Source of the DNA: Verpa conica
Lineage: Eukaryota; Ascomycota; Pezizomycetes; Pezizales; Morchellaceae
NCBI GenBank assembly: GCA_033030425.1
Contig: JAUFSD010000006.1
Coordinates: forward strand, 496,001 to 560,000
Direction of reading: 5' to 3'
Length of the DNA stretch: 64,000 nt
The notes under the pieces are model-generated. The model did not search any database. It saw only the letters and a program-made list of their open reading frames with translations, and was not told the origin of the DNA. A program made the translations under genes and the position numbers. Positions 46,010 through 59,508 of the stretch are shown piece by piece (position 1 is the first letter of the stretch; each line of letters opens with the position of its first letter).

Positions 46010-49000
46010 AAAGAAGTTATCCTGGGTACTAGGCCGGCTCATGCGGTGTATTTGAACTCCACGCGGACAGTGCAGTATTTTATCTCTTTAATTCAGGCTG
46101 GAGCCTCGCTTTGAGCAATCCATGGTACGCTCTCGGGATGCCTTGTGGAACTGATCTACGTTGCCAGACCATACGCGAAGTTTGCAAAGGGATGTGTTTA
46201 TATCACTTTAATAGAGTACACAGCACACCTCATCTGCCATATGATGGGTTTAGACTTTTCCACTGAGTGTCATTGCTTCTATGGGTGCGGCCGTGAGGCG
46301 ATATGCAGCGCAGGCCGGCGATTGCAGTGGTGTACGCAAATAGTCGCCTACGAACAGAAGGCTGACAAAGTGCACTTAGAGCCCTGTGATCTTTTTCATG
46401 CTGTGTGCATATGGTAAACATATGCGGTCCACTCATACCCCCCAGCTTTCCTACTTGGGGCTTGCGAGAGAGAGAAAAAAGGAACCCACCCGCCAGAGTG
46501 AAACCAAGAGGAAAAAGTAATATATATGTACGTACACATTGAAGTATGTGTTAACCTCGCTAAAGCGGGGTCTAGAAGCATTTTACGGAGGAAACCTCGG
46601 CACGCCGGCGAAAGTCCGGCCAACAGACCCCCTTTAAAATGATACTCAGGATGGCTATATTTTTCCGAAGTCGGGTTCAGTGGCATTGGGTCTGAGAGCG
46701 TCACCGTCCTACTTCCTTAGGCACCACTACCAATTAGTAGCTTACCAATTAATTGGCGAGTACGGAGGATCGACCGCTCCGGATCCCAGTACCATACATT
46801 CGTAGATGGCTTCAAATGACGGCTCCCTAGCCATTCTAAGGATACTGAAAAACAAAAACTATAGTTATTGTTAGCTAAGCTCGGCCCTTGGTTACTGACA
46901 AAGGAATGAGAACTGTGGGCGTTCGTACGATCGTTCAGCCTCGACTGTTTCCGAGACAGCTGGATAAATCTAAGCCTCGCTAGAACTCGCTGAGAACAGG
47001 GCGCTCTATACTTGTGTCTCTCGGTAGGATGCATGGCTTCGACAATGGTATCTTCCTAAAATCTAAGGCGGCCTAGCCTTTAGGGCCTTGGACAAGTTGA
47101 TATCAAGTTACCATGGGTTTGGTACCATCATACGTCTCTCGCTGTCTCCGCATGTACATGTCTACCCTTATTCTTTCCGCAGGTAATCCATCATAGGCAG
47201 AAACTTGAACTTCCGTAGGTAGGATTCTTAACCACGGTATCAACGCGCCAGAGATCCTAGTAATAGCTATATAGCTATAATCGTACTACGACTAAGGGCC
47301 GCAGAACACCTAACAACCCGAGAACTCAGTATTAGCAAAAATGTCTCTCAAAAAGTGATATAAAATACAAATAAGAGAGAAATGAAAAAAGAAACTTACT
47401 ACAAAGTGATTAAGAGCAACATATATACGCCCCAAGGCGTAAAGTCGTTAGAAAATCGATATAGGAACCCAAATGAATAAAAACGAGCGCCTTGCCGACA
47501 AAGTCTGCGGGATAAAGGGATTGAACTTATGGGAAGTTCCATGAGCATCTACGTATAGTCAAAGCTATAAAAAAAAGACTCCAATCTTTAATTTAATTCC
47601 CTTCGTCTCTCTGACGAATTACCTCTCAGTGTATGCTTGCACGTGCACTGCACATACATGGGTGCAATCTTGGTCGACCACGACAATGGCTGGAAAATTC
47701 GGCAGCGATGACCACCTCTAGCAGACAACATCGTTCCACACAATCCCTCCATTCTAGCCCCCCTTTTTCTACTTTTCTTTTTTTTTCTTTCCCCATTACT
47801 GATAGGTAGATGCTACGAAGATACATGCACCTTTCATGCTCGCCTGGCATCCATAAGCCGCCTTCTTTCAATTAAGGTTTGTAATATTTCTTCCTCTACT
47901 TATATATTTCAAGCCCATGGGCTCTATTTTTCGCATTTCTAATATTAATCCAACAACTTCCTAGGTCTGCAGAAACCCTGTAGCAAACCCCAAACGCCAT
48001 ACTGATGATCTGAACAGCTGTCACCAATAAGCCTGCTTTTTCTTTCACCTTGACTACGTATACCTGACTAAGTTCCCCCCAAGCCAATCTCATAGATCTA
48101 CCAATCATTAGACCCATCAGGGGAAGGAAGTTTCTAGGCTAAATTATAAACCACAGGGGTAACACTGAGGATAGTATTTCTTTTGCTATCATGACAGCTC
48201 AATGACCGTTGCTTTTCCTCGGCTTAAACGGCTGTCAAAATGTGATACAGTTGTAGTTACTAGAGGGCCTATAACGGCGCCTAGACTAACCTCGGAGATC
48301 AGTAATACTTTACTCCGTTCGATATACGTAAGAAGACGCTATATTCTCAGCTACGGCCCCTTTAGAACGTTGGAGATCTTGTTCCCCCACTTAATATGCC
48401 TGAAAATGTTTCGTGAGTGTTAGATATCACAAGGCAGATCGACAGTTGTTATATTACTTTATAGAATTACAATACATTGTACCATGTAATATTTCTTACG
48501 ACTGGGGGCTATAATGGGATATTGATTACTATGAGGCACCTTATAAGCCCAACTTCTTACAATATTAAACTAAACAAGTTATGTCTAAATGGTATTAGGC
48601 TCATGCTCACCAGGCGGGGAAAAACGGATACCAAGACTAAAGAACCATAACACGTGTTTTGAAACGAAAGGTGATTGCACTAATGATGGCGGGTAAAGTT
48701 TTTCTTGATCTAAAACTTTGTTACTTATAAATATGATTACAGGGTGGTGTGGGCGGGCCGGAGCTAGCCCGATCGACCAACCATATAGCTATTAAAAAAA
48801 GCCTCTTCGGAGAACTAAGTGATTACAGAAATTATTCTGGCGGTGGCTTATTACACATATACGTAAATTTTATGTATACAAAAGCAATAATCGTGTGATA
48901 AGAGAGAAAAGGGGAAAGGATTAGAGATCGAGACCAACGTTGAAAAAAAAAATATAGCGCCGGTGTGGGCTGAAATTATATGAGAACTTTCAAATCTTGC

Positions 49001-49325
49001 AGACTAAAAGGGTTTTACCGCTCAAAGGGGTTTTCTATAGCTATTAAATTAGAACTACAAAGTGATATCTAACATTCCCTATAAATAACTTGCCAGTTAG
49101 AAGTGCAGATCTTATGGGCTCTAGTGTTAAAAGCGCATTCGATAACTTATGTACCTACGGTTAAATATACCCCAATATATAGATATAGTTGTGTTAGATT
49201 CCACTCTTATGTCTTACCAGAAATGCCTACAGTAACCCTAACCCTATAATCCAGCTCTGGAAGACCTACTGAGTCATCCTGCAACTTCTATCATCACCTC
49301 CAGCGGGATCAACGAGCATACACAC
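46010..49325. other. Gene-free interval
   Basis: Short frames only; none has convincing composition. No tRNA or 5S rRNA pattern was recognised. A telomere-like AACCCTAACCCT occurs once near 49233, too short to mean anything. Confidence 0.4.
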
Positions 49326-49328
49326 CTA

Positions 49329-49898
49329 ATGGCAACTCCTACAGACCAAACATGCTCGGCGGAATTTCTGCTTGAACATGTAGAGCTTGTATGACTACCG
49401 AGACTTACCCCATTTTCCTACAGCTAACTCATTCCCAGGTCTGGTCGCGTATTCGGCAAAACAGCCCCATATACAATTTCACCCTAGAGAAGGTTCTTTA
49501 ACACCTTGCTTTTTTACTCCTTAAGACATAAATCTAACACTCATTAGATTTCAATAACATCCGTCGAAAAGGGCACCGTCAAAGCAAGCCTGCGAGTCGA
49601 AAAGAACCACCTAAACTCCAAAGGGTTCCTGCATGGGACTGTCAGCACTTGTTTGATTGATTGGATGGGGTCCATGGTTATTGCATCCCACAACTTGGAT
49701 AAAACCGGGTTGAGCACCGATATTCACGCCACCTATATATCTACTGCCGAGGAGGGTGATGAGCTTGTCATCGTAGGACAAGCGTCGAGGGTGGGGAGGA
49801 CTTTGGCGTTTTTGACTGTTAATATTGCCAAGGTTCTTGCGAATGGAGAGACGCAGGTTGTGGCTACAGGGACGCATACAAAGTATATCAAAAGCTAG
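49329..49898 (+). CDS. ACOT13/THEM2-like hotdog acyl-CoA thioesterase (3 exons)
   Basis: The third exon (49548–49898) encodes ISITSVEKGTVKASLRVEKN, HLNSKGFLHGTVSTCLIDWMG and HATYISTAEEGDELVIVGQA, ending THTKYIKS. This is the 4HBT hotdog fold with the Asn…HG…Asp arrangement used by THEM2-type thioesterases. Preceding exons are proposed at 49329–49388 (MATPTDQTCSAEFLLEHVEL) and 49424–49492 (LTHSQVWSRIRQNSPIYNFT), giving 159 residues, the normal length. The first intron would be only 35 nt, or 44 nt if the donor is GTAGAG at 49380, so the N-terminus is less certain than the rest. It likely hydrolyses fatty acyl-CoA in mitochondria or cytosol. Confidence 0.8.
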
Positions 49899-49899
49899 A

Positions 49900-52180
49900 T
49901 GAAGGATATAAAAATAAAAATAAATGATCTGTCTATATTTAAAAGGCCAGGTCTCAGTAATTCTGAATCGGAATTTCTCTAGCTAAACCTTCTCTAGGGA
50001 CCCCGATCCCCGATTCTTAGGTTAAAAGATAACTTAAATCCACCAGTAGAACATATATTCGTTACTGAACTAGGTCTAAAACCATTTACTATACGGGGCC
50101 CTACTTTGGAGCCACCTCACGGGCTTCTCCCTGCACCTTGCGCAGTATCCTTATCTGCAGCCAGTGCAGCCCACTGCCTTTTTCATCCCCTCACCAGTAT
50201 TCTTATTCGTAGTAACCTCAGCCCGATCTATGTTGGGTTTCATCTTCTCTCTTTGATTCTTCTGATCTGTTTAGCCCCCACTACAACGCTATCTCCCGTT
50301 ACTCAAACCAGCTTTACCCGTCCCTTTATCTTTGCTTCTCTCCTTCGCCTAGCCTAGCTCTTCCCTTATTTGAAACCTTAACAGTTCTAAATCTCTCATC
50401 TCATCTCCGTCTCCATCTTTATACGAGTAAGACATTCTTCTCATGAACCCATCGTCACAATCACCATACACCATAGTTATCTGGCCCCCATAAATTGCCC
50501 AGTGCTCTAGCCGTATTCTTAATCGTAATATCCAGCTCAATCTAGCTAGATTCAAATCGGCCCCCTGTTTTTCCCTCTCGGTACAATATACCCCGTAGAA
50601 ACTATACAATGTTCCATCTCGCGCCCAAGTTCCGTTTCCCTGTTTTTCTTTCTTTCTTTTCTTTTTTCTTTTTGGCGTTTAAGTTTTTCCCGACACTTTC
50701 GGATTAGATGTGCGTTTTTTACCCCCCCGGTTGGGAAGAGCCACCGGGATTAGGCTTAATTACGTGTTTAACGTTTCTGGAAGAGATCTCGAGGGAGGGG
50801 GGTCACGTCGGTAGTTAGTCTTCCCCCATGCATATGCATCATCGGAGACGGGTTCGTGGGTGGAAGGGTCAAAACAGTTTGAGCTCTGGTTCCCCATTAA
50901 TTATGATTTGGGCGGTTGGGGTTGAAGAGATTGAGGGGAGGGGATGAATCGATGGCGGTGAGTGGGTATTGAATATATTAATAAGATTAGTTTTGGGGGA
51001 TCGCGCGGATCTGTAGAGTGATAGTTGATGGTGGAGGGGAAATGCAGCTGTGCTTTTGCAGGTGTATTCCAACTAAACCTTGCAGTTGCTTGTTTACGTA
51101 ACTACTAGACAACTATAGCTCCAACACCTCATTGAAGCAATATTCTTGAAGATAACGATGTACACAGTACTTGAAGCTATAATAAAAAAACACCACATAT
51201 CACTCGCTTCGAGTATTGTTCGCCACAAGATTATGCAGGTTGGTCTAGGTACGTCATGTACATACTTGCCACTTATAACCCTAGTCCCCAGCCTTTGGGT
51301 TTTTGAATTGATAGGAGGAGGATTTGACAAGTTACGTAGTGATAGGAGCACTAAATTATAAAGGAACTAGTTTCGATCTGAGAGAATGTCTTTTAGCTAT
51401 AGCTACGCCAGTAATGAGTAAATATCTTGCCGCGGATCTTTATCTGAAGCTCGAGTGTTGTCCTTGTCGATCTTTGATACATGTACAGCCGCCTGTAACC
51501 CCCCCCCCCCCCAATGTGAGACCACCATAGCTGTCATATCAATGCAGGTAAGAGACACAGTGAAGCGAAGAGTTAGTACTTACGGTTTTGTCCCAACAAA
51601 AAACAAGCTGTTTGCTGTAATGTCGTAATGTGACCACGTCTTGGGATAATTGGATTCCCCAGGAATACTGAGTGACCATTCATGAACCACAATGACGAAT
51701 CCTTGGGGGGGGAGCTGGCGGCAATGTGGAGATGTCTCCGGCATTAACCCTTACTTCACGATCCACTCGTTCTGTGTTTTACCAAACAAGGTTATTCCGG
51801 GCCAATCGTTCGTGCGCCATGTCTCAGATGCGCAATGCACTTCACACTTTCCTTGCTTCAGCCCCACAACAGTAATAACGGGAGGAAAAATAAAGTTCCC
51901 AAGAACTTCAAGACAGGCATGTACAGGCATGTACGATTTCCTCGCGGGGCCACTGGGATTCGAGAGAATTCACTTGTCTATTTCAGGCCACCCTCCACCA
52001 ACTGGAACATCGCCAATGATTCACTGGGCGTGAACTAAAAAACCAGTGCTGTGCTGCCTGAGCTCTCTTGTACAACGCCCTCAATCTTAACCCCTTCCTC
52101 ATCGCCTACCCTTCTCCTTCTTCTTTCTATTCTCACCCCTCGTTCCCGCCGTCATCGCGGAATGAATGACCCGGTTTAGA
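49900..52180. other. Intergenic region
   Basis: No supported gene. Pyrimidine-rich stretches at 50630–50670 and 52090–52150 resemble promoter leaders; the latter directly precedes the next gene. A 13-nt poly-C lies near 51500. Confidence 0.4.
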
Positions 52181-52183
52181 ACC

Positions 52184-53072
52184 ATGAGAGGACTCGATAT
52201 CTTCCTACTCCTCTTCGCAACGCTTGTTGGGGCTGGGCCTTTGGTGTTTAACGATACGACTGGACTCCCCTCATGCGCTTACCTATGCCCGGCTCTGTAT
52301 ACTGCACAATACGAATGCGCCACAGCTCCAGAGTCGGAACAGGTTGAATGCTTCTGTGGAAGTAGCTCTGTACAGTGGAAGGAGGACGACTGGGCTGGGT
52401 GTGATGATTCTTGTACCGACGAAACCGACGAAGAGAGAGTTGATGCTTGGGTAGAGGCAATCTGCGGCAGTAGTAGCAAGGGGAATGACGAGAGAACAAA
52501 CAATTGGAATACTACCGATCTCCATACAATCATAAGCGATATAAACCCCGATCAGATCGAGGAAGATTCTGCAAAGAGTGCTGCTGCTCAAGCTGTTAGA
52601 GTTCGAAACTGGTAATCCTCTTCTCTTTTACAAAAAAACCTTTTCAATTCCTAACCCGAGCAAAAAAAATAAAAATAGGTGGAGTCGAAATTATCCATTC
52701 TTTGTCCTCGTCTTCCTCCTGATTACGATCCCTATCATCTGTTATGCCATTGCTATCCCACTTAAAAGGTGGTGTAAACGTCAATTGGCCGGACGATGCC
52801 CTCAAGCACAAGCCTCTATGGAGGATATCGGTCCTTACACATCCGTATTTGCACCGACGGGCCCTAGACACGGAGAGCAACAGTATGTAACTACCGTATC
52901 AAACGGACTCATCCGTGAGCATACGGTCATTATCCCCCAGGTGGCTACCGACTATCCAGCCGACTATCCAGCCGACTCGAGTGTTCGACAACACAGCTGG
53001 GAAGAAAGAGTGCGGCATCAGTTCGAATCCAAAAAGCCTTTTGTGGAAAGGATAAAATTCTGGAATAAATAA
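52184..53072 (+). CDS. Cysteine-rich secreted-domain protein with one TM helix (2 exons)
   Basis: Exons 52184–52611 and 52679–53072 give 273 residues. I chose the ATG at 52184 because MRGLDIFLLLFATLVGAGPL is a clean signal peptide; an ATG lies 18 bp upstream in frame. The ectodomain has eight cysteines in about 75 residues (LPSCAYLCPALY, YECAT, VECFCGSS, WAGCDDSC, EAICGSS), a spacing reminiscent of CFEM but not clearly that family. After an Asn-rich linker, a single helix (YPFFVLVFLLITIPIICYAIAIPL) is followed by a basic stop-transfer signal (KRWCKRQ). The cytosolic tail contains a duplicated DYPADYPAD. It could be a cell-surface sensor or adhesion component; the function is unknown. Confidence 0.75.
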
Positions 53073-54080
53073 ACTTAATACCTCGCGGTGATTGGGAACT
53101 ATAATTGGTTACGGCGGAGTTTTTTATTTTTTTTTTCCTTTCTTTTCTTTGGTGTTTTTCTCTTTTTTTTTATTTATTGGGAGGTCGGGGTGTTTTTTTA
53201 CTTTTTTTGTTCTTTTGATGCTTGCCTTCAATTTTTTTTTTGGCTGTTAGCTTTGGCGCATGTTTTTAAGGGATGTATTTTGATTGAACTGGATTTAACG
53301 GATGGGTGTAGCCGTCTTACTTGGAGGATACACCTCATCGTTTGTACTTATATTACTGACATGAGCTCGAGTTATTGTAATGATTGGCTTTCTAGCAAGA
53401 GCCAGATTCTTCTGATTCTATTTAATTAACTGAGCAGCATCAGACCTTGCTTATATTTGCATGGTAATATCTATCAGTAGTTCATGATGTCCCTACTTGT
53501 TCATTCTTGGCTATGTGTTTATATAGACTTCCATATCCTTCTAATGTTGGATAATTGGCCCCTGCATTATAATTATGCGACTGAATTGCCGCCCGGGCAA
53601 ATTTACAACGTTTCTTCAACAGTCGATAACCTAGGGGATGATGTAAGCAAATATTTAGTTGTCAATTATTAAAGGGCTAAAGTTAATTAACTACAGCAGC
53701 GGTATATACCAAAAGAGAACTTACGGTATTGATCTAGGGATCTAGAGTTTCTTGGGAGAAATGCGGTAGCTTTAATTCCAAGACTTACCTCTACACCTTC
53801 CTAAATAACACAGTAGCAGTTCTAGAACAATTCTTCGTACCGTATGCTTAAATTTTGTAGTGACGTCACGGAATTGCACTCGTTCACATGCATTTCTAGC
53901 GAACTATATTAATTCCATACAGCACGTACTAGACCGAACTGAATACATTATTTGTATAGAGAATACGCATTGATTATTTGCATGCATGGGGGGGAAAAAA
54001 CATCCTAGAGTTTTCAAAAGACCAAAGAGATAAGGTTTTATGATCGACTACATGTACGTATGATATCTATATATGCATAG
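53073..54080. other. Convergent intergenic region, T-rich
   Basis: The first 200 bp are strongly T-rich on the plus strand, probably 3' UTR of the preceding gene. No gene is seen. Confidence 0.4.
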
Positions 54081-54083
54081 TAT

Positions 54084-55401
54084 TTAAGTGCACTTCCCAC
54101 ACGATACACAATCCCTATACGCAGCAGCCAGAAGAACCGCGAAAGAATTTCCCTCTGGAGATCCGGTGTAGACGGGGTTTCTATCGCCCCACCACAAAGG
54201 ATTAATAGCAGGTCCTAGAATTCCATTCGCATCGACACAACCTGCGATGGTTGTTCGTCCTGCATCTGCCCAGTTTTTGTATGCTGTCCCGAACGTGTTG
54301 CTGTCAAGGATATGCAGACGGTAGGCCGTGGTAGCTAATAATGTTGTTCCGGACACTTCGCCGAACCAGGTTGGGTCGTCTAGGTAGTTCCTCAGGAGTC
54401 CGTTCTCTGTCTACAAAGTGATATTAGCCGTTTGTTCTCCCCAAGAAAAAAAGGGGGGGGCTTGGATCCGAAGATTGTAGTATTGTCACTTACAAGACCG
54501 ACAGTCATCACCCCGTCAATAATCTCCTTGATATCGGTCTTCAACTGGTTGATCTCAGTAGTCCAGCCCCTGGACATAGGTGCTTTCATAACAGTTGCAA
54601 GAACCCTTGTTGCACCAGCGGCAGCCCAGCCATTTCCGGTAGACCATGAACCAGCGTCTGCCGAATTCGGGCCAACAATATGGGTCCAGAGCCCGCTAGG
54701 CTTTATGAGGACCTCGCGGTAGAGCCCTACTTGCCGGATAGCCTCGCGGAGGAGGGTGGCGTTGTTAGTGGCGACAGCATAGTACGCCATAAACGGTGGA
54801 GCCATGTAGACAAAGTCAGCCCTGTGAGAGATTTATTAGCTTTTATTCCACAATGCCAACCGAACGGTCAACATACCATAGTTCTGCAGTCTCAATTCTG
54901 TGGCTGATCGCGCCATTCGCCCATCTTGGCGCTACAGTTAAAAGATACTCTATCTGACGCTTGGATGCGTCCATATACGCCTGTTCGGATTTCCCTATAA
55001 GAACAGCATATACACCAAGCGACGCAGAGTCACCAACAGCACCTGTAGTAGAGCTGTCAGTATTGCAACATGCATAAAACTCGAATATCGGAATATCAGG
55101 TAGATTTACCGTCAGCTGGGACGAGAATCGAATCGTTCAAGTAGATATGCTGTTTCGCATAGACCAACGCGGAGGCGTTGGGGCGGTTAGGAATTGGAAA
55201 CGGGGAAGAACCAAACACCGACAGCTCGGGACTCTCGAGTTCCAATAGTGCTTCTGCTGCCGTGCCCCATTCCCAAGAATGGGTTGCTAACGCAATCATC
55301 TGCTGCTTGACCTTTTCGACATCATAGCCATAATTGACGCGTTTCGTGATGGCGGTTACAGGGCTCAAGGAGAGCGCGGCGAGGAAGAGAACTTTAAACA
55401 T
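54084..55401 (-). CDS. GH105-type six-hairpin glycosidase, unsaturated rhamnogalacturonyl hydrolase-like (4 exons)
   Basis: Exons 55401–55110, 55042–54877, 54821–54494 and 54410–54084 give 370 residues, typical of the family. A signal peptide (MFKVLFLAALSLSPVTA) indicates secretion. Family blocks include VGDSASLGVYAVL, RIETAELWADFVYMAPPFMAYY, SGLWTHIVG, GSWSTGNGWAAAGATRVL and ENGLLRNYLDDPTWFGEVSGTT. The DFVYM and STGNGWAA blocks correspond to the (alpha/alpha)6 barrel active site of GH88/GH105 proteins. Members release unsaturated galacturonate from rhamnogalacturonan fragments made by lyases, so it may complement the GH28 enzyme. The exact substrate is inferred. A TATATATAC box lies about 80 bp upstream on the minus strand. 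Confidence 0.82.
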
Positions 55402-55476
55402 CTCTGTGGGATTCGAAACGCTCGAGACGATTGAATTCTGTGGGGTGAGTAGAAAAAAAAGATGAAGCTCCTTAGT

Positions 55477-55490
55477 GGTATATATACTGT
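55477..55490 (-). promoter_or_regulatory. TATA-like box upstream of the GH105 gene
   Basis: GTATATATACC on the minus strand lies about 80 bp before the ATG at 55401, in the position expected for a core promoter. Confidence 0.45.
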
Positions 55491-57793
55491 CCTCCTCCTC
55501 CTCCAAGGATCTTCATCGGTGAAATTACGGTCATAGGTAATGATTAGTGACTGCGTTGGAGAGTTACCATTTGAGTTACATTAGCCGTAGAGGCCTATAA
55601 ACACACGATCTGCACTCTCTAACTCTATTGGCGGGCGTGAATGTAACCAACAAACACCAAACGGCGGATTTAACTGAATATCCAAAATTGTACCGTGCTT
55701 GGTGGGGCATTAGTCAACTCCCCGGTACGGAGGTTAGTAAGGAACAGGCATGCCAGAAGGATAGGTGCTGATTCATGCGTTTTGATTAGGGTCATGCACT
55801 TGACTTCGGCTGTGCACTGTGTGTTACTCTCGAGGGGCTCCACTCCCAGGGCTTGTTTGGCCTGCTTATCAACTCCACTTGAGTCTTGTTTGTACCTGAA
55901 GGAGTAACGTATGTCCACAATCTTATGCTAAACATTGAGTCAGCTCATAAATCAATTTCTGTAATTAAGCAAACAAGGAAGCCGATGCTTATACGTAGAC
56001 ATACTGAATACCAATTGCAAGTCCGGCCAACACTCTCCGAAGGCCATCCTCACAACTCTTCACGATACAGAAGTCGAGCAGATGCTTCTATGCATATTGT
56101 ACCTGCTTTTCACGTGGTATGTGTTTCTGTTGGGCACATTCTAATGCTCCGCCCACGAACTAATCACATGCAGTAATACGGGGCTAGATGCCGAAAAAAA
56201 ACGTGTTCGCTGTAATAGGGCCTACTAGAACTGGATATCATTAAGCCTTTTTTTTTAATAGCTCTGAACAGGCCTACGAGATCGAGACCTTTCCTTCATG
56301 ATGCGCGCTATAATATCTCTTATTACCCCCCCCCGTTTGCTTTGGTGATCACTCAGTCATCAACTTGCTTTGGCGAACCCTACTCTAATGGTTAGAACAG
56401 GGTTTAGCTGACGTCCGAATCTCCGAACCCCCCAAATCGAGAATTAGACATTGAATTAGTTACATGAAATAAATAAAAAACCAACAACCATTGTGGGGGG
56501 GGGGAGGGGGCTAAATTGCCGCGATGAGTTCTGTGCCTGTAGATATTTAACTTACCCGAGCTCTACGCGAACAAAGTAATGACTGTTTTTTTCTTCTTCT
56601 TCTTCTTTTCTTGCGTTTGATATATAATGGTCATAGCTCGATTCGTGTATATAAAGTAAGCTATAGGTAAGGCTGTGCAATAAACCCTTCCCTTCCCCTC
56701 CAAGATCTCCCTCACTTCATTAAGTACCATATATTCGGGTTCAGATTGAACAAGGGCTTGCATGTATGTAGGCTAGATCTGTAGTTGTTTTGGGGGGGAT
56801 TATAACTATTTATAATTAACCGCAGCACCGTGCCTCGGCCATTGGCTCCTCGTGGTAGGTATTAAGCTGGTCGGTCGGCTATTGAGTTGATCACCTAATG
56901 AGCCGCACTTGGGATCTGAACTGCTTTAACTATCGCGACCAAGATCGGCGGTGCACCGTTGATCACTCGAGCTAGGCAGTTGGATAGTCACTTGGCATAA
57001 AACATTAAACTGGGGTCATGCCATCCATCGAGGGGGGAGCACAGGTGTTAAGACTTCTAAGTCATTGATCAACTATAATTATCACCTGCTACGTACTGCA
57101 TATACAGGTTTTTACCAAGTCCCAAAGACCTCGACCCCATAAACCGATGGCAAAGTGACACCTAGCTAGATCACGTACTCCTAGACAGATCATGTTTATC
57201 GGGCTTGCCACATGTTCAAGAAAGACTCCTTCTAGAACCGATGTCTCAGTAGTAAAAGAAAAAAAGACCCGCAGGTAAGACCTGAAAATTGGCATAATAC
57301 AAGGTAATAATCATGGCAGAAGGCTTGGGGGGGAGTGGCGGTTATATTTATACTAGAGTCATTCCATGTACTTGTGATTAATTCGTATACTAGGGTCATT
57401 TCCAATCACTCGGTATATACTCAGCTAACTACTCTATAGGAGCAGCGGAAACTATAGTATCATAACGGTGAAATTAGGGACGTACCCAGGTGTACCGGTA
57501 ATTAAAGGATTTCTTACAACTAAGATTCTAGGACCGGGTGCCTTGAACAAACTCAACGTAATTCTCCTCGGCCAGAGAATCGCATGATTTATAACGCGGG
57601 CTCGGTCTTTAGTGACCCCCCTAGCTAGGACTTGCTCCCTATATAAAGCGTACGATGCGTGAATCCTGTGTAACCGGCTGACGTGCACGAATCAAGAGAA
57701 GCAGTACTGGAACTATTAGAAACAGTTGAGATAAAAGAAAAGTTCTATAGGGGGAGGATGTCTCTTAAGAGGAAGACTTTATTGGCTTTTTTT

Positions 57794-57812
57794 TCTCTCT
57801 CTCTCTCTCTCC
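57794..57812 (+). repeat. CT microsatellite
   Basis: About nine CT dinucleotide repeats following a T run. Confidence 0.85.
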
Positions 57813-58329
57813 CCTCTTTTAGAACGCGGAACTCTATCCGTCGCTATGCTCACCTTCGATCTTTCCCGGCAAGCTAGACAGCTACGCCGCCGCGCGCGCA
57901 CAAAAGGAAATCAGCCACCGGACACAGTGCCGCGTGCATGATTATTATTTCACCTCCCGCTTCTTAATTCTTGCTATAGTTTAATTATTGTAAATTATGC
58001 AGGTACTTCTCAACCTTAGGATTCGTGAAGAAGAAAACCGAGGCCGATAGTGCTGACGAAACCGCACCGAGAAAAAAAAAAAGTCAACTGGAGGTGGCCG
58101 TTCCTACCGGTGAAATAAAAAAGAGTCTGTTTAGATGTCCGATGACAGGGAGTATATAGTGATGTTATGTATATATGTATGCACTCTAAAGTAGCAACTA
58201 GCAGGGCAAGTGTAAATTACTCGAGCCGCGGTCATTGTTGGTTAAAGAAGCCTTTTTTTCTTTTTCTTTTACCGGTTTCTAGTATCGTACTCTGCAATAA
58301 CTATTCCCGCCGTTGATGGCGCTGAAGAA

Positions 58330-58348
58330 TCTCTCTCTCTCTCTCTCT
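58330..58348 (+). repeat. CT microsatellite
   Basis: Nine TC/CT dinucleotide units in intergenic DNA. Confidence 0.85.
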
Positions 58349-59508
58349 TCTGGAAGGTACCCGTAACCCCACGATCCAGAATCAAGTCCTAACCGCGATG
58401 CGGAGAACTTTATAAGGATCGCGCCTCCTTATTTCGTCCCCAGAGCGGCAGTACAGTACAATGGGATGTTGCACAACATAGATATAAGATCATTATCGCG
58501 CGTGCATGGGCCATGTATGTACTGTGCCTGCATCTTGTTTTTTTTTGCTTTTGTGTTTTTTGTGCACAAGTGAAAAAAAAAAACAACACTTTGAAAAAAA
58601 AAAAGTAGGTAGGGCATATTTGTGTACGCAGTTGGAGATATATCCATGTCGGTTTTGGAACGCAACACCAAACTCCTTTACGCGTGGAGTGTGTGTGCGC
58701 CCTACCATGTCCTGATCAGGGGTGAGGGGAGAGGGGAATTAAAGTCAGTCTTACTTTTATAAGTAAGTTGGGATGGTATTCTATATGTAACGAGAGAGGA
58801 GGGGTGAGTACATGACATGTAGTGCTCACATATTACCGTACCGAGAAGAAAGGAAGGATGTCACGTCACCGAAAGCCTTGATCCACTCTCTCTTTCGAGA
58901 TTTCCCCGGTAAGTTTCTGGCCCCGAGATAATATCCAATATATCAGTGGCTCGGCGCTTCGCCGCATCTTAGCGCTATATCTATCTAGTAGCTCTCTAGC
59001 TATGAAGAGTTTCGCCCATCGAAGAGGGGGGGGAGGGAAGAGAATGGGCCAAAAAGAAAGAGAGAGAAAAAAAGGGTCCCAAAAAGCAATAGATTCTATA
59101 AAGTAACTAAAGTGATGATTGTTTTAGTTGCCAAAAGGAACTAAACAATCCTTTTTGATTCTTGTTGAGCCCCATTCTGTCACAGCCCCCCCTCTCTCAT
59201 CCTCCCCCAGTTTTGTCACACAATGCGAACCTACCGAACAGGGTAGGTGTCCGATAACGAGGGGCGGTTGTGCGGGCTCAAACGACTAAATATATACCCA
59301 AACACCTGGTAATGTGGGCCGGCCGCGGGCCCCAGCGTACGTCCAACGTGTACGGAGAGTAGATCGAGACTGATTCTTATTTTTATTTGGAGCCATCACC
59401 GGACTAGCTGTTCGTCATAGCTATATATTATCATACACCGTCGTCTTTGAACTCGTCCAAAGGAAAAAGAGAAAAAAAGAAAGAAAAAAGGAAAAAAACA
59501 CCTATACT

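Larger units (their letters stand above)
55500..59505. other. Gene-free interval with microsatellites
   Basis: About 4 kb without a supported gene. CT microsatellites lie at 57794–57812 and 58330–58348, A-runs near 58070 and 58600, and a purine-rich leader (AAAAAGAAAGAAA) just before the patatin gene. Short frames have biased, low-complexity products. Confidence 0.45.

Noticed and set aside
49233..49246. Telomere-like AACCCTAACCCT
   Set aside because: Barely two units, internal to the window, no array.
51692..52033. 113-codon plus-strand frame before the Cys-rich protein
   Set aside because: Composition is unremarkable and two frames overlap equally well; more likely the promoter and leader of the next gene.
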